This document shows, in pieces, positions 23,286-33,623 of a DNA stretch of 64,000 bases. A program made the translations under genes and the position numbers. Under the pieces are notes generated by a model. It ran no database searches, was not told the origin of the DNA, and saw only the letters and a list, made by a program, of their open reading frames with translations. Every line of letters starts with the position of its first letter. The first letter of the stretch is position 1. The DNA comes from Tillus elongatus (Eukaryota > Arthropoda > Insecta > Coleoptera > Cleridae): NCBI GenBank assembly GCA_964006375.1, contig OZ023269.1:127915309-127979308 (forward strand), in the 5' to 3' direction.

Positions 23286-24570
23286 GACGAAATGCGAGAT
23301 TACTTTTCCTCATTTCCATGGGCGTCTGTCTGCTTCTCTCATCCTGACCCCTCTGATATCTCACAAAACGCCACCGAAATTATCCAAGCTGGCATGAAAT
23401 TATTTATTCCACGTACACAGAAAACCTCTTCAGCCACTCAAAAGCCCTGGTTCTCTAAATCCTGAGGCCAGACTTGAAAAGGTCAAAGCACACAAAACGT
23501 TTCTACACAATCCCAGTCAAGAAAACCGTCAAGCATTTAGCGACGCAAGAAACCGGTTTGTCCGCATTCTTTCTAACGCAAAAAACTAGTTTGGCAACCA
23601 CATCAAAAACAAAGTCCTCTCAAACTCCAACGGCAGAAAACCCTTCTGGACTCTTGCTAAATCTATTGGGCATAACTTCTGCAACAGCACTTCCCACCTC
23701 TTGTTTCGGGGGATGGGACTGTTTCTACCGCAATGGGCAAGGCTAAATTTTTTGCCTCGTTGTTCGCCGACAACCCACCTCTAAATTTTCAACCACCAAC
23801 AGTCCCCAATGTCGAGCATTAAAATGACGGATATCATTTTCAAAACTAAAAAGGTACGAAAGATGCTCTTTTCTCTTAATACCAATAAAGCCTCTGGCCT
23901 TGCCGAGATCCCAGCAATTGTTCTCAAAAAATGTGCACCACAACTTGCTCACGTCCTGACTCGTCTGTTTCAGACATCTTACAATATAGGCATATTCCCT
24001 AGTAACTGGAAAACTGCTCGAGTACAACCCGTCCCGAAGAAAGGATCCAAAACGCTTCCTAGCAACGACAGGCCTATTTCTCTGCTTTAGGGCATCTCTA
24101 AAGTTATGGAAAAGTATATAAACACCAAATTACTAAAATTTCTTGAAAAAGACAGTCTAATCCACGACATGCAGTATATATTCCGTCAGCACAGATCAAC
24201 TGCTGACCTTCATCCCTTTGTCATCCATTCTTGCAACAAGTCTATGGAACTACACGGTGAATCCCAAATTGTCGCTCTAGACATATCCAAAACATTTAAC
24301 CAGGTCTGACATGCAGCGCTGCTTAATAAACTTCCGGCCTATGGCCTACCACCAAAACTCTATACCTGGACAGCAACCCTTTTACTGTCCAGGTCACCAG
24401 ACATAGAACATCTTGTTATGCCCGCTCTTTTGTCTCGGGGACTTCCAAGTTGTGGAACTCCTTGCCGGCACATGTTTTTCCTTCTCCTCCGAACCTCCAA
24501 ACCTTCAAGTCCAGAATTAACAAGTTGTCTCTTTTCTCCTTGTCAACACCCATGGTACGATAGTATTTAG
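23286..24570 (+). pseudogene. Linker and RT remnants of LINE-A (copy g)
   Basis: After a TGA near 23283 the linker continues (SQNATEIIQAGMK, then KPWFSKS) with many stops. KASGLAEIPAIVLKKC begins near 23890, WKTARVQPVPKKGSK near 24010 and RPISLL near 24080, followed by TAG. ALDISKTFNQV (motif A, mutated) lies near 24290. The RT palm with PQGS and YADD is absent because of the deletion at 24377. The C-terminal block follows immediately and ends at about 24550. It cannot encode an active RT. Confidence 0.8.
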
Positions 24571-24606
24571 GATGTGAGCCCTCGTGATGTGTTGTTGAAA
24601 TAAAGA

Positions 24607-24860
24607 AAAAGCTATTTTTCGATAACTTTAGACAGAACTGGTAGAATGGAAGTTGGACGATAGTTTCACACATCTAATTTGTCTCCCTTTTTAGGGACAG
24701 GCTGAACTGTAGCTGGTTTCCAAGAAGATTGAAATACCCCCATCTTATAGCACATCGAGAAGAGGCGACATAAAATTGTCGATTTCAGAAACACACCTAA
24801 ATAACTATTGCTGGGATCTCATCGGCTCCTGATGCCTTCTAAATAGGTATTATTTTGTAA
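24607..24860 (-). pseudogene. LINE-E relic (RT N-terminal region), other LINE family
   Basis: On the minus strand it reads KASGADEIPAIV near 24835, then, in shifting frames, SSWKPATVQPVPKKGDKL, NYRPTSILPVLSKVIEK and ends at the copy g tail. These are the first RT motifs of a jockey/CR1-like LINE related to, but distinct from, LINE-A. It has several stops. Copy g appears to have landed in or beside it. Confidence 0.65.
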
Positions 24861-25223
24861 AAAAAGAAAAAATATACACGAGCCTAATCCTTATTTCTAA
24901 TTTTGTTCAACCAAATAACAATGAATTTATCAATTCGCAAGAATTGCACATACGCTTTACGCTATGTACTCCACAAATATTACCAGAATCTTTGCTGCTA
25001 AAAACAGTTCTAGTCTCCCTGTGCGTCTTTGACCACAATCTCTTTTGATTCGTATCCTTAACTTGAAATAACTCTAGCGATACTTATAGGCCAGTTTTGG
25101 TCTGTTGTCAATTGCATTTTTCGTCAGCTGTAAAGTGACGTCATGGAGAAATAATTCAGGCTTGTATTTATAACCCCTTTTCCACTTTGGATTGAGCAGT
25201 GTCCATATGAGTTACGGATTGTA

Positions 25224-25228
<5 letters not shown>
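24861..25228. other. AT-rich spacer
   Basis: Nothing recognised. Confidence 0.35.
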
Positions 25229-25315
<87 letters not shown>

Positions 25316-25435
25316 ACCGATAACTCAAAGAATGATGGCCTGATTTTGATGAAATGTGGGAAATACCTTTCTTTTGAGTGTCGCTGTTTCCCGAATGACT
25401 GACAAATATACTCGTGTTTTGCCATTGCTTTCCTA
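25229..25435. repeat. (TA)n microsatellite followed by L-repeat fragment
   Basis: (TA)n at 25229-25312, bounded on both sides by ATTGTACC. It is followed by CGATAACTCAAAGAATGATG and GATTTTGATGAAAT, the beginning of the inverted L half. Confidence 0.85.
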
Positions 25436-25437
25436 AG

Positions 25438-25517
25438 GCATGCAACAGCACAACCATCCAGTACTGACCGTGATCGACGTTGCTTAACTTTAGGGATCGT
25501 ACCGATGTGTTCAACCT
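25438..25517 (-). repeat. 5S-rRNA-like fragment (5S-derived SINE or pseudogene)
   Basis: The minus strand reads AACACATCGGTACGATCCCT, then GTTAAGCAACGTCGATCACG, then GTCAGTACTGGATGG. These follow the central part of eukaryotic 5S rRNA in order: ATACATCGGTT, TTAAGCAGCGTCGGGC (box A), GTTAGTAC (intermediate element) and the start of box C (GATGG). Both ends of 5S are missing and several invariant bases differ, so this is not a functional gene. The 5S comparison is from general knowledge of that RNA. Confidence 0.6.
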
Positions 25518-26454
25518 TTGCAGTATATGGAAAATCTATATTTTCTCATAACAAAGCTAGTCTCAAACCAAAATAAAACATTTGTAGAAAGTTTGGGACC
25601 ACTGAATTCACGATTTACATTTTATTTTTACAATAAAATCCACCAGATCTAGGCACCGAATAAGATCGTTTAAGAGAGATGATCTATTTCTCTTTCAATT
25701 TAATGTGGTAGATTAATAACAAATCAAAGCATAATGGTTCGTTAAAACCATGAAGAGAACATTCTGTCAACGATACAATTCATTTAAAGAGAGCTACCAG
25801 ATTTAATTTAAATTTGTTCCATTGCTGTCTATAGGACATACCGGGACAAGATGCGCATATATTTATTTTAATAAAGTCAGTTAAATACGTTGTTATTGGA
25901 CTTCTTTACATAATTCAACAACAGTTGACGATGATGATTTCCTCAACAAATTTATTTAGTTATTTACATATTTTGCCAAAAAAATGCTCTGTAGCCGATG
26001 AAATGTCCTAACTTATAATGCATCTCTCGTAAAACTAACCGTTCAAATTGGGCAATTAGTGATAGACGCTAATTAACATTGTAACTATATATGTAGAATG
26101 TTGAAGCAGTAGTTACCAGAGGAGATATAGACCGGTTTCGTCCTGGGACAGATCAGTATGTTGTACATGTGCAAGCCTGGAACCGATATAAACCCAAAGA
26201 TGGCGCTTTGCGCTATTCTCCACTACATTGTAGTTATATGTTTACATAGCTTCGTCAAACACTAAAGAAATCACAAGTAAATGTACAATAATTAATATAG
26301 GAACGTACAAAAAATGCTTACAATTAGGGTGTGTAAATTTAGATTTTTATAGAAAGAAGGCAAATTAAAAAAAAATTATGTTTAAGTTTTGAACATCTGT
26401 CATTTCATTAATAATACTATATTTCTGATTAATAAAGCACATTTCTAAAAAAAG
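25518..26454. other. AT-rich spacer
   Basis: No gene. 26120-26230 is somewhat less AT-rich but without a recognisable frame. Confidence 0.35.
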
Positions 26455-27200
26455 TGTGGACGCAGCAAGTGCGTTATGGTTTTGCGTGCGTTTCATATAA
26501 AAAATGTTCTCTCAATTGAATAATTTTTTATACAAAAATTCTCAAATGTTTCTTCAAATAAAATTCATTAAATTCATTTATAAGAAAATTTGCTATTAAA
26601 ATAACATTTTGCACAAGAAAATTCGCTAATAAATATAAATTAAATAAATAAATAAATTGGTCCGATTTTCCTGACTAACCAACCATTTCAAGTTATTTAT
26701 CCACCTATCAAAATATTATTTTGCACAAAAACTTTTTCGACAACAATGAAAATTGGTAAACAATTTTTCAAGAAAATCAGTAAATATTTTTTTATAATAA
26801 CATATTAACCATTTATGATTAATTACGAAAATCTCACAAAAACATCTTACAAAAAAATTATTTCTACGAATCACAAACAAAAATTCCGTGAAAACTGGCT
26901 AAATACCTTTTTACACAAAATTTTGCATAAAGAATACATAAAATTCAAACTATATCCCTAATCTGTAATAAAAATTTAAAATAAAATAATTTCTTTGCAC
27001 AAAAATCCATTAAAACCTTATGTTCGATCAATTTCGTTTAAAAAATGTTCCATAAATTGAATAATTTTTCATACAAAAATTCGCAACGAACGCTTCTTCA
27101 ACGAAAATTCATTAAATTCTTTTATAAGAAAATTCGCTATTAAAAGAACATTTTGTACAAGAAAATTAAGTAATATAAATATAAATAGATTAAATAAATT
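26455..27200. repeat. AT-rich repeat beginning with the MITE terminus
   Basis: Starts with GGACGCAGCAAGTGCGTTAT at about 26458. The stretch 26500-26640 (TTATACAAAAATTC, CATTAAATTCATTTATAAG) is repeated at 27040-27200. 1380-1560 is its reverse-complement relative. Non-coding. Confidence 0.55.
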
Positions 27201-27544
27201 AAAAAATATTCAAAATCTGATCTGAATACAGAACTAGATACTTTTTCTGTGGCTTCACAGAGAAAATTATTATGCCTGTGGATGCTGTAAAAATTGAATC
27301 CGGTTGTAGAGAATGTCACAAATATCTACGTCTATGTTAACTGTGGCACGGTTTTACCAAATAGGGGCAACAACAGCAACTATTAAACTTGAATTAAAAG
27401 TCTTAGAAGTGCTTATCTTTCATTTTCGACATAAAGTCGTTAAAAAATATATTGGAATTACACAATCTGATCAGAGAACGTTAAAATGGAATCAAAGACG
27501 AAAAAAAGTAAATAAAAAAAAGTTAAAAGAGAAATTCAGTCAGA

Positions 27545-27610
27545 GGTGAGATGTGAACCGCCGTCCCTACTTTCATCAGTCAAGGATACTAACCATCACA
27601 CCACGTAAGC
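27545..27610 (-). repeat. tRNA-like SINE head (SINE-C)
   Basis: The minus strand reads GTGTGATGGTTAGTATCCTT (A-box region) and GGCGGTTCACATCTC (B-box-like). The aminoacyl and anticodon stems are poorly formed, so a SINE head or tRNA relic is likelier than a tRNA gene. Confidence 0.45.
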
Positions 27611-27999
27611 CTTCTAACAAGATGCGATGAAGGAAGGTAGATAACTTATAATAGTCTTAAGTTATTTATTTTAATATGTAAGGTCTTTAGAGGCAGATTT
27701 TGCAGTTATTTTAACAAATGAGAAGTGTAACTTAAATTTAAAACATTCTAATATACATTTTATGCACTATTTGCCATTTATAAACCACAATGCTTATACT
27801 GATTGTCACGTTCAAATCTCTAGTTTAACATTTACAGGAGAAAAATTATAAAATTCTCAAAGTAACCTTTCTGGTAGTTCCTGGACTTTTTGCGCCATGA
27901 AAAGATAAACGTTGTCTATAATATTTAATAGATTTGGTTTAACACATACAATATTTTGGTATTGCGTCTTCTCTGACTTTTAGTGGCACTAAAATTTTG
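27611..27999. other. AT-rich repeat, related to 62440-62770
   Basis: Blocks such as GAGGCAGATTTTGCA and AAATCTATTAAATATTA-like stretches reappear inverted near 62500-62760. It probably belongs to the same dispersed repeat as the neighbouring L half. Confidence 0.5.
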
Positions 28000-28215
28000 C
28001 TTTATTAAGTGCCTATAACTTCTTTTCCTTTCAACATAGAGACCTAAATTTTGGTGCAGCGTTTGACAACATAAACCAGCCTGCCAAATGTGGTTGGCAT
28101 AGCTTTGTTATTTCCGGAGATATGAATTTTTTCCAGAAGAAACCCTAAAATTTTCCCGAAGAAACTGGTCCAATTTTCCTGGTAATTTTTTTCTAAGAAA
28201 ATTCACTAAAAATGA
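28000..28215. repeat. L half of LR repeat
   Basis: Contains TTGTTATTTCCGGAGATATG and CCTAAAATTTTCCCGAAG, ending in TTCTAAGAAAATTCACTAAA. No (TA)n and no R half. Confidence 0.6.
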
Positions 28216-28955
28216 CGCTGAATGTTTTAGAACCTCTGATCCAATAGTTAAAAATTCAGTAACTACACAAATTAATTCATCCATCATCTTTATTAGAATG
28301 TTCACACCATCTGAAGATCGAGATTCTTCAATCAAGTTCACAAGTTTGCTTCAGAAGAGCGCATGTTGGTTTTACACTGCATTCTTACTTGATTGCGAGT
28401 TATTCCATGAAATAATGCGTAAAATGTGGTGATTCAAAAATACATTCTACAGTATGGGCTCCATGGAAAATTCAAATTATCTGTGAATAAGAACATCAAA
28501 ACTGCTTCAGCGGCACAAAATCAAACATTTTTGATAGATTCATCTTGTTCAGAATAGTTAAATAACTTTTCTATTGTATATTTTAGACACAAATGCTTTA
28601 ATATAAGTTTTTTCATTCATTTACTCTAAAATTAGTTGAATTGCTTTTTAGTCGGTTAAGACCTCCATGAAAAATGTCTCAGTGAGAAAATCTATGCTGG
28701 CAAATATACCAGTGTCCCAGGAATGTATATGGAAAATAAAATGATTACTCAAACGATTTAAGAGGAGTTATTCTGTAAATATGGTTAAACTGAGACCATA
28801 AACATCTTTATAAAACTGCAGTTTTACAGTTGAGGATAAAAATTAAGTTTAGAGTTCCATCTAAAAGTCCTCTTCAAATTCGTAAAAATTTGACTCTTTC
28901 AATAATTTTATAAAATATTAAACTGCTGTAAAAACTACAGAAAAAAAATATTGTT
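28216..28955. other. AT-rich spacer
   Basis: No element recognised. The 77-codon minus frame at 28108-28341 has no support. Confidence 0.35.
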
Positions 28956-29039
28956 GTGGTACAAGGTCAGATTGGCTTTATTAATTCCTTAAAAATATTA
29001 ATTATTTCTTATTATTTTATTTGGCAAATGCAACAAAAT

Positions 29040-29784
29040 GGATTGCCGTCTAGTAAGCTGTTTGAGGGGGTCGCGGCGGGGTGTCTACAGGGAAGAGTTC
29101 TGTCTCCGCTGCTCTGGTGCCTAGTCGTGGACGGCCTGCTAGGGAGGCTCTCGGGAGGGGGGGTACGACGTACAGGGCTATGCGGACGAGATTGTCATCA
29201 TAGTCCGAGGAAAGGCTACACAGTCAGTGTGGGAGCGCATGCAGACAGCACTGAAAGTGGTGGAAAGGTGGACGGTTGGCTAAGGGCTTGGGGTGAACCC
29301 CGAGAAAGCAAATGTCATACCGTTTACGAGGTGAGGGAAGTGGGAGGGCCACAGAACTCTTACTCTATACGGTAGAAACATCCCAATGGCCAGGGAGGTA
29401 AAATATCTTGGGGTCGTACTAGACTCCAAGCTAACCTGGAATGGTCACGTTGAGAAAATACTGCGGAAGGCAGTTATGATCCTAGCCGTCACTAGGCGGC
29501 TATATGGAAAAACGTGGAGACTAAGACCTAGTATGGCCCACTGGCTCTACACAAGGGTGGTCAGACCATCGTTAATATACGCGGCACTGGTCTGGTGGCC
29601 TAAGGTGACACAATTCAGTGTCAAACAAAAACTAGGCAAGATTCAAAGCATGGCTTGCCTCGGCATCACAAGGGCCATGACTTCAACACCAACAGCCTCC
29701 ATGGAGGTGTTGCTGGATCTGCCCCCCGCCCCTATACTTAGTTATCATGGGGGAGGCCAGGCTAGGACTAGCTTGCAATGGTAG
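29040..29784 (+). pseudogene. LINE-B reverse transcriptase C-terminal half
   Basis: The first frame reads EGVAAGCLQGRVLSPLLWCLVVDGLL in pieces (usual family form GCPQGGVLSPLLW) near 29060-29140. After a frameshift near 29165 the catalytic box appears as GYADEIVII (second Asp replaced by Glu). Frame 29386-29784 gives the thumb/connection: REVKYLGVVLDSKLTWNGH, then RPSLIYAALVWW. This VKYLGV-LD block is typical of non-LTR RTs just downstream of the palm. Frameshifts and the YADE change argue against activity. The upstream RT motifs are truncated. Confidence 0.75.
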
Positions 29785-29949
29785 ACTGAAGACCAACTCA
29801 GGCTGCAGAGGCCAGTGCAGAATTCAGATCGTAGAGGAGCCCATGCTTGAAATGAGGTCAGAGTTTGCGAACCCGCGATTATAAAGGAATAACAAGTTTA
29901 CAGTGGTAATCTCCGACCGCGAGGCATGGCGGGGGAGACGCCGGGCCTA

Positions 29950-30645
29950 CCACGGGACGCGCTCGTCTGCTTCATGGATAGATCTGGCGGGAAGCGTGGG
30001 ACGTGGGCAGGTGTTTATTCGGAAGAACCGAGAGTAAGTCACAGTATTTCCCTCGGAGCTCATCGAACGGTGTTTTAGGCCGAAAAGTACGCCATCTTGC
30101 ACTGCGTACGAGAGAACAAGAGGGGATGCTACACCAACAAGCGAATCCTCATATTCACAGACAGCCAGGCAGCCTTTAAAGTCCTAAGTAGCCCACGGGT
30201 AGATTCCAGGCTGATAAGTGAATGCCGAGACGAGACGATCGACCTGGCTGAGAAGAATGAGGTTAGCCTTATCTGGGTGCCGGGTTACTCGGGGGTCAAA
30301 GGCAATGAAAAACCTGACAGTCTCGCGAAGAGAGGATCAGCAGAACCATTTATGAGACCAGAACCGGTCCTGGGCGTATCAAAAGAGACGGCCAGCATAA
30401 GGCATACTGGGTAGATTGTCCAGGGCTCAAACACGGGAAGTCATTAATTGGGCAACCCAGTCCAAAGAGAGCTGTGGAGCTGCTAAATCTTAGCAGAGGA
30501 CAGCTCAGAAACATAACAGGACTCTTGACGGGACACATGGCTGTCAAGAAACACCTGCATAAAATGGGGCGGTTCAAGGGGGACCTGGAATGCAGACTCT
30601 GCGACGAGGGGGAGGAATCAGCCCAGCACATCTTGTGCGAGTGTT
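29950..30645 (+). pseudogene. LINE-B RNase H and C-terminal zinc-knuckle region
   Basis: In shifting frames: CFMDRSGGKRGTW near 29970 (first catalytic Asp), AEKYAILH near 30085 (Glu), ILIFTDSQAAFKVLSS near 30150 (Asp) and WVPGYSGVKGNEKPDSLAK near 30280 (final Asp). These are the landmarks of type I RNase H. The C-terminal part (30474-30640) shows TGLLTGHMAVKKHLHKMG and CRLCDEGEESAQHILCEC, the Cys/His motif common in I/R1/LOA-type LINEs. Several frameshifts separate the pieces. RNase H removes the RNA strand during reverse transcription; its presence separates LINE-B from LINE-A, C and D. Confidence 0.78.
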
Positions 30646-31148
30646 TTCTATGTCTTCAAGGCGGGGGATAGTGGCTTTCCATCAAACTATCGACCAATAG
30701 CCATACTATGTGTCTTCTGTAAGATTTTCGAGGCCTGCCTTTTTCAGCGAATACTGTTTCACATCAAGAACAGAATCTCTATTTCTCAGCATGGTTTCAT
30801 TCCAGGGAGATCGACTGTGACGAATTTAGTTGATGTTACACAGTTCATTGCGTCCGCTCTCACCGCTCTTCACAGGTTGATGTTGTGTATACTGATGTAT
30901 CTAAGGCCTTCGATTGTCTAAGTTATTCTGCTCTAATTGACAGGATGAGGGCTATCGGATTCTCAGAGGGCTTGCTTGGCTTATTCAGATCTTACCTGGA
31001 TGGATGGAGGCTATTTGTTGAAGTTGGGGGCTTCAAATTTAACACCTATCATATTACTTCGGAAGTGCCGCAGGATTCCATACTCGGTCCACTACTGTTT
31101 ATTATATTTATTGACCCAGTTAAACATGTTTTACATGTTCCTTTTTAA
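30646..31148 (+). pseudogene. LINE-C RT, N-terminal part
   Basis: Reads FPSNYRPIAILCVFCKIFE near 30680, ISQHGFIPGRSTVTNLV near 30785 and, after a frameshift near 30870, YTDVSKAFDCLSYSAL (motif A). EVPQDSILGPLLF (usually PQGS) follows. The frame closes with a TAA at about 31146, immediately before the catalytic box, so a +1 shift is needed to continue. These are the classical RT motifs of jockey/CR1-type elements. Confidence 0.8.
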
Positions 31149-31966
31149 TGTATGCAGATGATATTAAGATTTTTGCAAATATTTCGAGTGTTGATGACTG
31201 TTTGCAGCTTCAGAACTGTCTTCAGATACTTGATGAATGGTGCTGTCAGAGTGGTCTTTATATGAATGCTTCGAAGTGTTGTGTGATGTCCGTTACTCGA
31301 AATAAGCACTCAATTACTTTCAGATACAATATAAAGGGGCTTTCGCTTCATCGCCCCAGGACAGTTAGGGACTTTGAAAATGTTTTTGATGGTACCTTAT
31401 CTTTTAAACCACACTATGAGCAAACTGTCAGTTCTGCTTACAAAACTCTTGGGTTTCTGATAAGAAACAGCAAAAATTTCTCACTGACTGACACCCTCTC
31501 CTTGCTCTTTCGTTGTCTGGTTAGGTCCCTACTTGAATATGGCTCAGTTGTGTGGGCTCCTACTTATGAGATACATGTAGCAAGTCTAGAATCTGTGCAA
31601 AGGAAATTTCTAAAATTTCTTAGCTTTCGTGAGGATGGTCAATATCCTTCTATTGGTTTTCCTCAGGAAAGTTTACTTCTTTGCTTTAGTCTGTCGATGC
31701 GCAGGCAGTGCAGTTTCATTATATTTTTATACAAACTGGTTAATTCTATGTTTAATTGCCCTGCTCTGCTTCAGCAACTTAATTTCAATGTGCCTCGTAT
31801 TGCAGCACGTTTTCCAGGCACATTCTATCTCCCGACTGCTCGTACGCGATTTCTGCGATCGTCTCCAATTTTCCAGATGTTCAATGATTACTCTGTACTG
31901 CAAGACCGCCTAGATATCTTCTCATGTAATATATCAGAGATAAAAATGTGTTTCAAAGCGATGTAA
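31148..31966 (+). CDS. LINE-C RT C-terminal region, 272 aa open frame
   Basis: Begins exactly at the catalytic box, MYADDIKIF, and continues through LYMNASKCCVMS, the FKPHYEQTVSSAYKTLGFL connection block, LLEYGSVVWAP and the C-terminal domain ending SEIKMCFKAM. It stays open for 272 codons, so the copy is not very old. Motif A and PQGS lie in the preceding frame, separated by a stop, so the Met here is not a genuine start; this is the distal part of a disrupted RT. No RNase H. Close relatives include LINE-D on the opposite strand, which shares the C-terminal FP-ESLLL-like block. Confidence 0.75.
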   Translation: MYADDIKIFANISSVDDCLQLQNCLQILDEWCCQSGLYMNASKCCVMSVTRNKHSITFRYNIKGLSLHRPRTVRDFENVFDGTLSFKPHYEQTVSSAYKTLGFLIRNSKNFSLTDTLSLLFRCLVRSLLEYGSVVWAPTYEIHVASLESVQRKFLKFLSFREDGQYPSIGFPQESLLLCFSLSMRRQCSFIIFLYKLVNSMFNCPALLQQLNFNVPRIAARFPGTFYLPTARTRFLRSSPIFQMFNDYSVLQDRLDIFSCNISEIKMCFKAM

Positions 31967-32068
31967 TTTGTGACTCTCTTTTGTGTAATTTGTTTGATTA
32001 TTGTTTGTTATTATATTTTGTGTACCGGCCCATCCTTAATTTGGCTTTTAAGCTGTTGGATGGTGTAT

Positions 32069-32071
32069 GTA

Positions 32072-32162
<91 letters not shown>
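32069..32162. repeat. (AAAT)n microsatellite
   Basis: About 23 units of AAAT at the junction of LINE-C and LINE-D. The LFIYLFIY frame on the minus strand is its translation. Confidence 0.97.
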
Positions 32163-32163
32163 A

Positions 32164-33170
32164 AATATAGAGCACATTCTTTGTACCGGTCCTTTCAGTC
32201 TTACATTTTTTCTAGAACAGGCGGTGTGAAACAGGACCTGAAATCTGGAATTAACTCTGCGCGTGTGGAAGCACAACAAGCGTAAAATATGTGGACATTC
32301 CACGACATTATGTAACAGACCAAATAAAAATAATAAAGCAAAGTAGTTTCGCCTGATTTGCAGTGACTTCACAGAGAAACGCAACAACAGACAGCTCTGC
32401 GGTGTGCCAATAGCCGGACAGATATTATCAGCTATATACGTCAGCATCTTAAGAAGTCATAACTTCACATTTACCGACATTCAGCGGCAGCTCATTTTGG
32501 CAGGTCCAGGAATATATTCTACACAAAGTTTCCTGTAGTCTAACGCAATGTCACGGTTGTTAATAGTATGAAAAATCTTCAAGTCATCGGCGTAGAGCAG
32601 GTGAGGAACCTCAAGGACGTTAGTGATGTCATTGATGAATAAATTAAAAAACAAAGGCCCCAAAACAGATCCCTGCGGCACACCTGACGTAGCCTAAATC
32701 TTGACAGACCGAAATCCATGGTAAAAAACAGAGTAGACTCTAACAATAAAGTATGAGCTAAAAAAACCTCAACAGCTTCGGAGAGAACCCGTCCCAATCA
32801 AGCTTCTGAAGTAGAATATTGTGGTTCAGTCTGTCAAAAGCTTTAGAGAAATCCAAGTAGATGACGTCAGTTTGGGATCCCTTGTCCATTGCTGCACTTA
32901 TGTAGTCTGTAAAGCAAACTAAATTATTAGATGTAGAGCGACCCCTCATAAAACCATGATGAGTCTCTGAAATTAAATGTTTGACATTAAAAATTATAAA
33001 ATCATCATTATTCATGATGATGATTTGATGGTTTTCAACCTGGGTTTGATCACCCTTTTAGGGACTGGAATAATAATTTCGGCTGTGATCATGATGAATG
33101 CAACACTAAGTGTTATCTTCGTCAGAAATTTTGCATCTGTTTTAACACCATCAGTTGTACTGATTGGACA
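32164..33170 (-). pseudogene. LINE-D (jockey-like) RT, convergent with LINE-C
   Basis: On the minus strand: a PVPK-containing stretch near 33080, ISETHHGFMRGRSTSNNLV near 32945, motif A as IYLDFSKAFDRLNH near 32850, then after a stop VPQGSVLGPLFFNLFIND near 32660 and HLLYADDLKIF near 32590. The C-terminal domain (GTPQSCLLLRFSV, VNSRFQVLFHTACSRKNV) lies at 32410-32200. About 200 codons between YADD and this block are deleted. It ends at the (AAAT)n tract without its own recognisable tail. YADD and PQGS are intact but the frame is broken. Confidence 0.78.
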
Positions 33171-33547
33171 AACAAACTTTATACACTCTCATAATAATAA
33201 TTTTGATTTGAATTTGAATAGATAGAATTTAATGAAACCCACTCGTATAGGGTGTATAATGAGAGAACCGGCAGTAAAGAGCGAGTGTGAAGTGATAGCA
33301 ATAAGCCGGTAGTTTCTTGGAGTGTCCCTATATAGAGCGTGGGAAGGAGCAAGATTCCGCGATCACAACAGTACAACTCGGAACCAGGGAAAAACTTGTG
33401 CGAGGAATCCGTCACCTAATGTAGGATTAGTGTCTGGACTGCGCTTATTGAATTCAAACGTACATTATTATTACTACTGACTACTGTTATGCCAACTACT
33501 CGAAGGTCCGTCGTATTGGAGACCTATATGTCGAATTGTAAAAATCA

Positions 33548-33550
<3 letters not shown>
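33171..33550. other. Unassigned spacer
   Basis: 33230-33440 is a little GC-richer with a TATAGAGCG stretch near 33330. It could be LTR or promoter debris but nothing confirms that. Confidence 0.3.

Positions 33551-33621
<71 letters not shown>
33551..33621. repeat. (TA)n microsatellite, left border of MLE1
   Basis: About 70 bp of alternating TA ending directly at the left TIR of MLE1. Confidence 0.97.

Positions 33622-33623
<2 letters not shown>

Larger units (their letters stand above)
22400..24606 (+). mobile_element. LINE-A copy g, with endonuclease, internally deleted
   Basis: The only LINE-A copy with the region upstream of RT. It runs from an ill-defined 5' end (22320-22450) to the family 3' terminus at about 24600. 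An internal deletion of roughly 700 bp at 24377 joins the TWTA block directly to the C-terminal PFTVQ block. Confidence 0.85.
28970..30645 (+). mobile_element. LINE-B copy 1 (RNase H-bearing, I/R1/LOA-like)
   Basis: Noticeably GC-richer than the surroundings. It begins inside RT near 29040 and runs through the connection, RNase H and CCHC-like C-terminal regions. It is cut at about 30645, where LINE-C sequence begins without its own 5' end. A second, shorter copy lies at 37845-38600. Confidence 0.8.
30646..32163 (+). mobile_element. LINE-C (jockey-like) with (AAAT)n tail
   Basis: 5'-truncated, starting inside RT near 30646, directly joined to LINE-B. It ends in an (AAAT)n run at 32069-32162, plausibly its 3' tail. 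It faces LINE-D tail to tail. Confidence 0.8.

Noticed and set aside
27313..27549. 78-codon Lys-rich frame
   Set aside because: AT-rich composition, no domain, and it runs into a tRNA-like SINE head.
27545..27610. Functional tRNA gene on the minus strand
   Set aside because: Stems are incomplete and the B box reads GGTTCACATC; better explained as a SINE head or relic.
33230..33440. Possible LTR or promoter with a TATA-like stretch
   Set aside because: No repeated partner, primer-binding site or polypurine tract seen.
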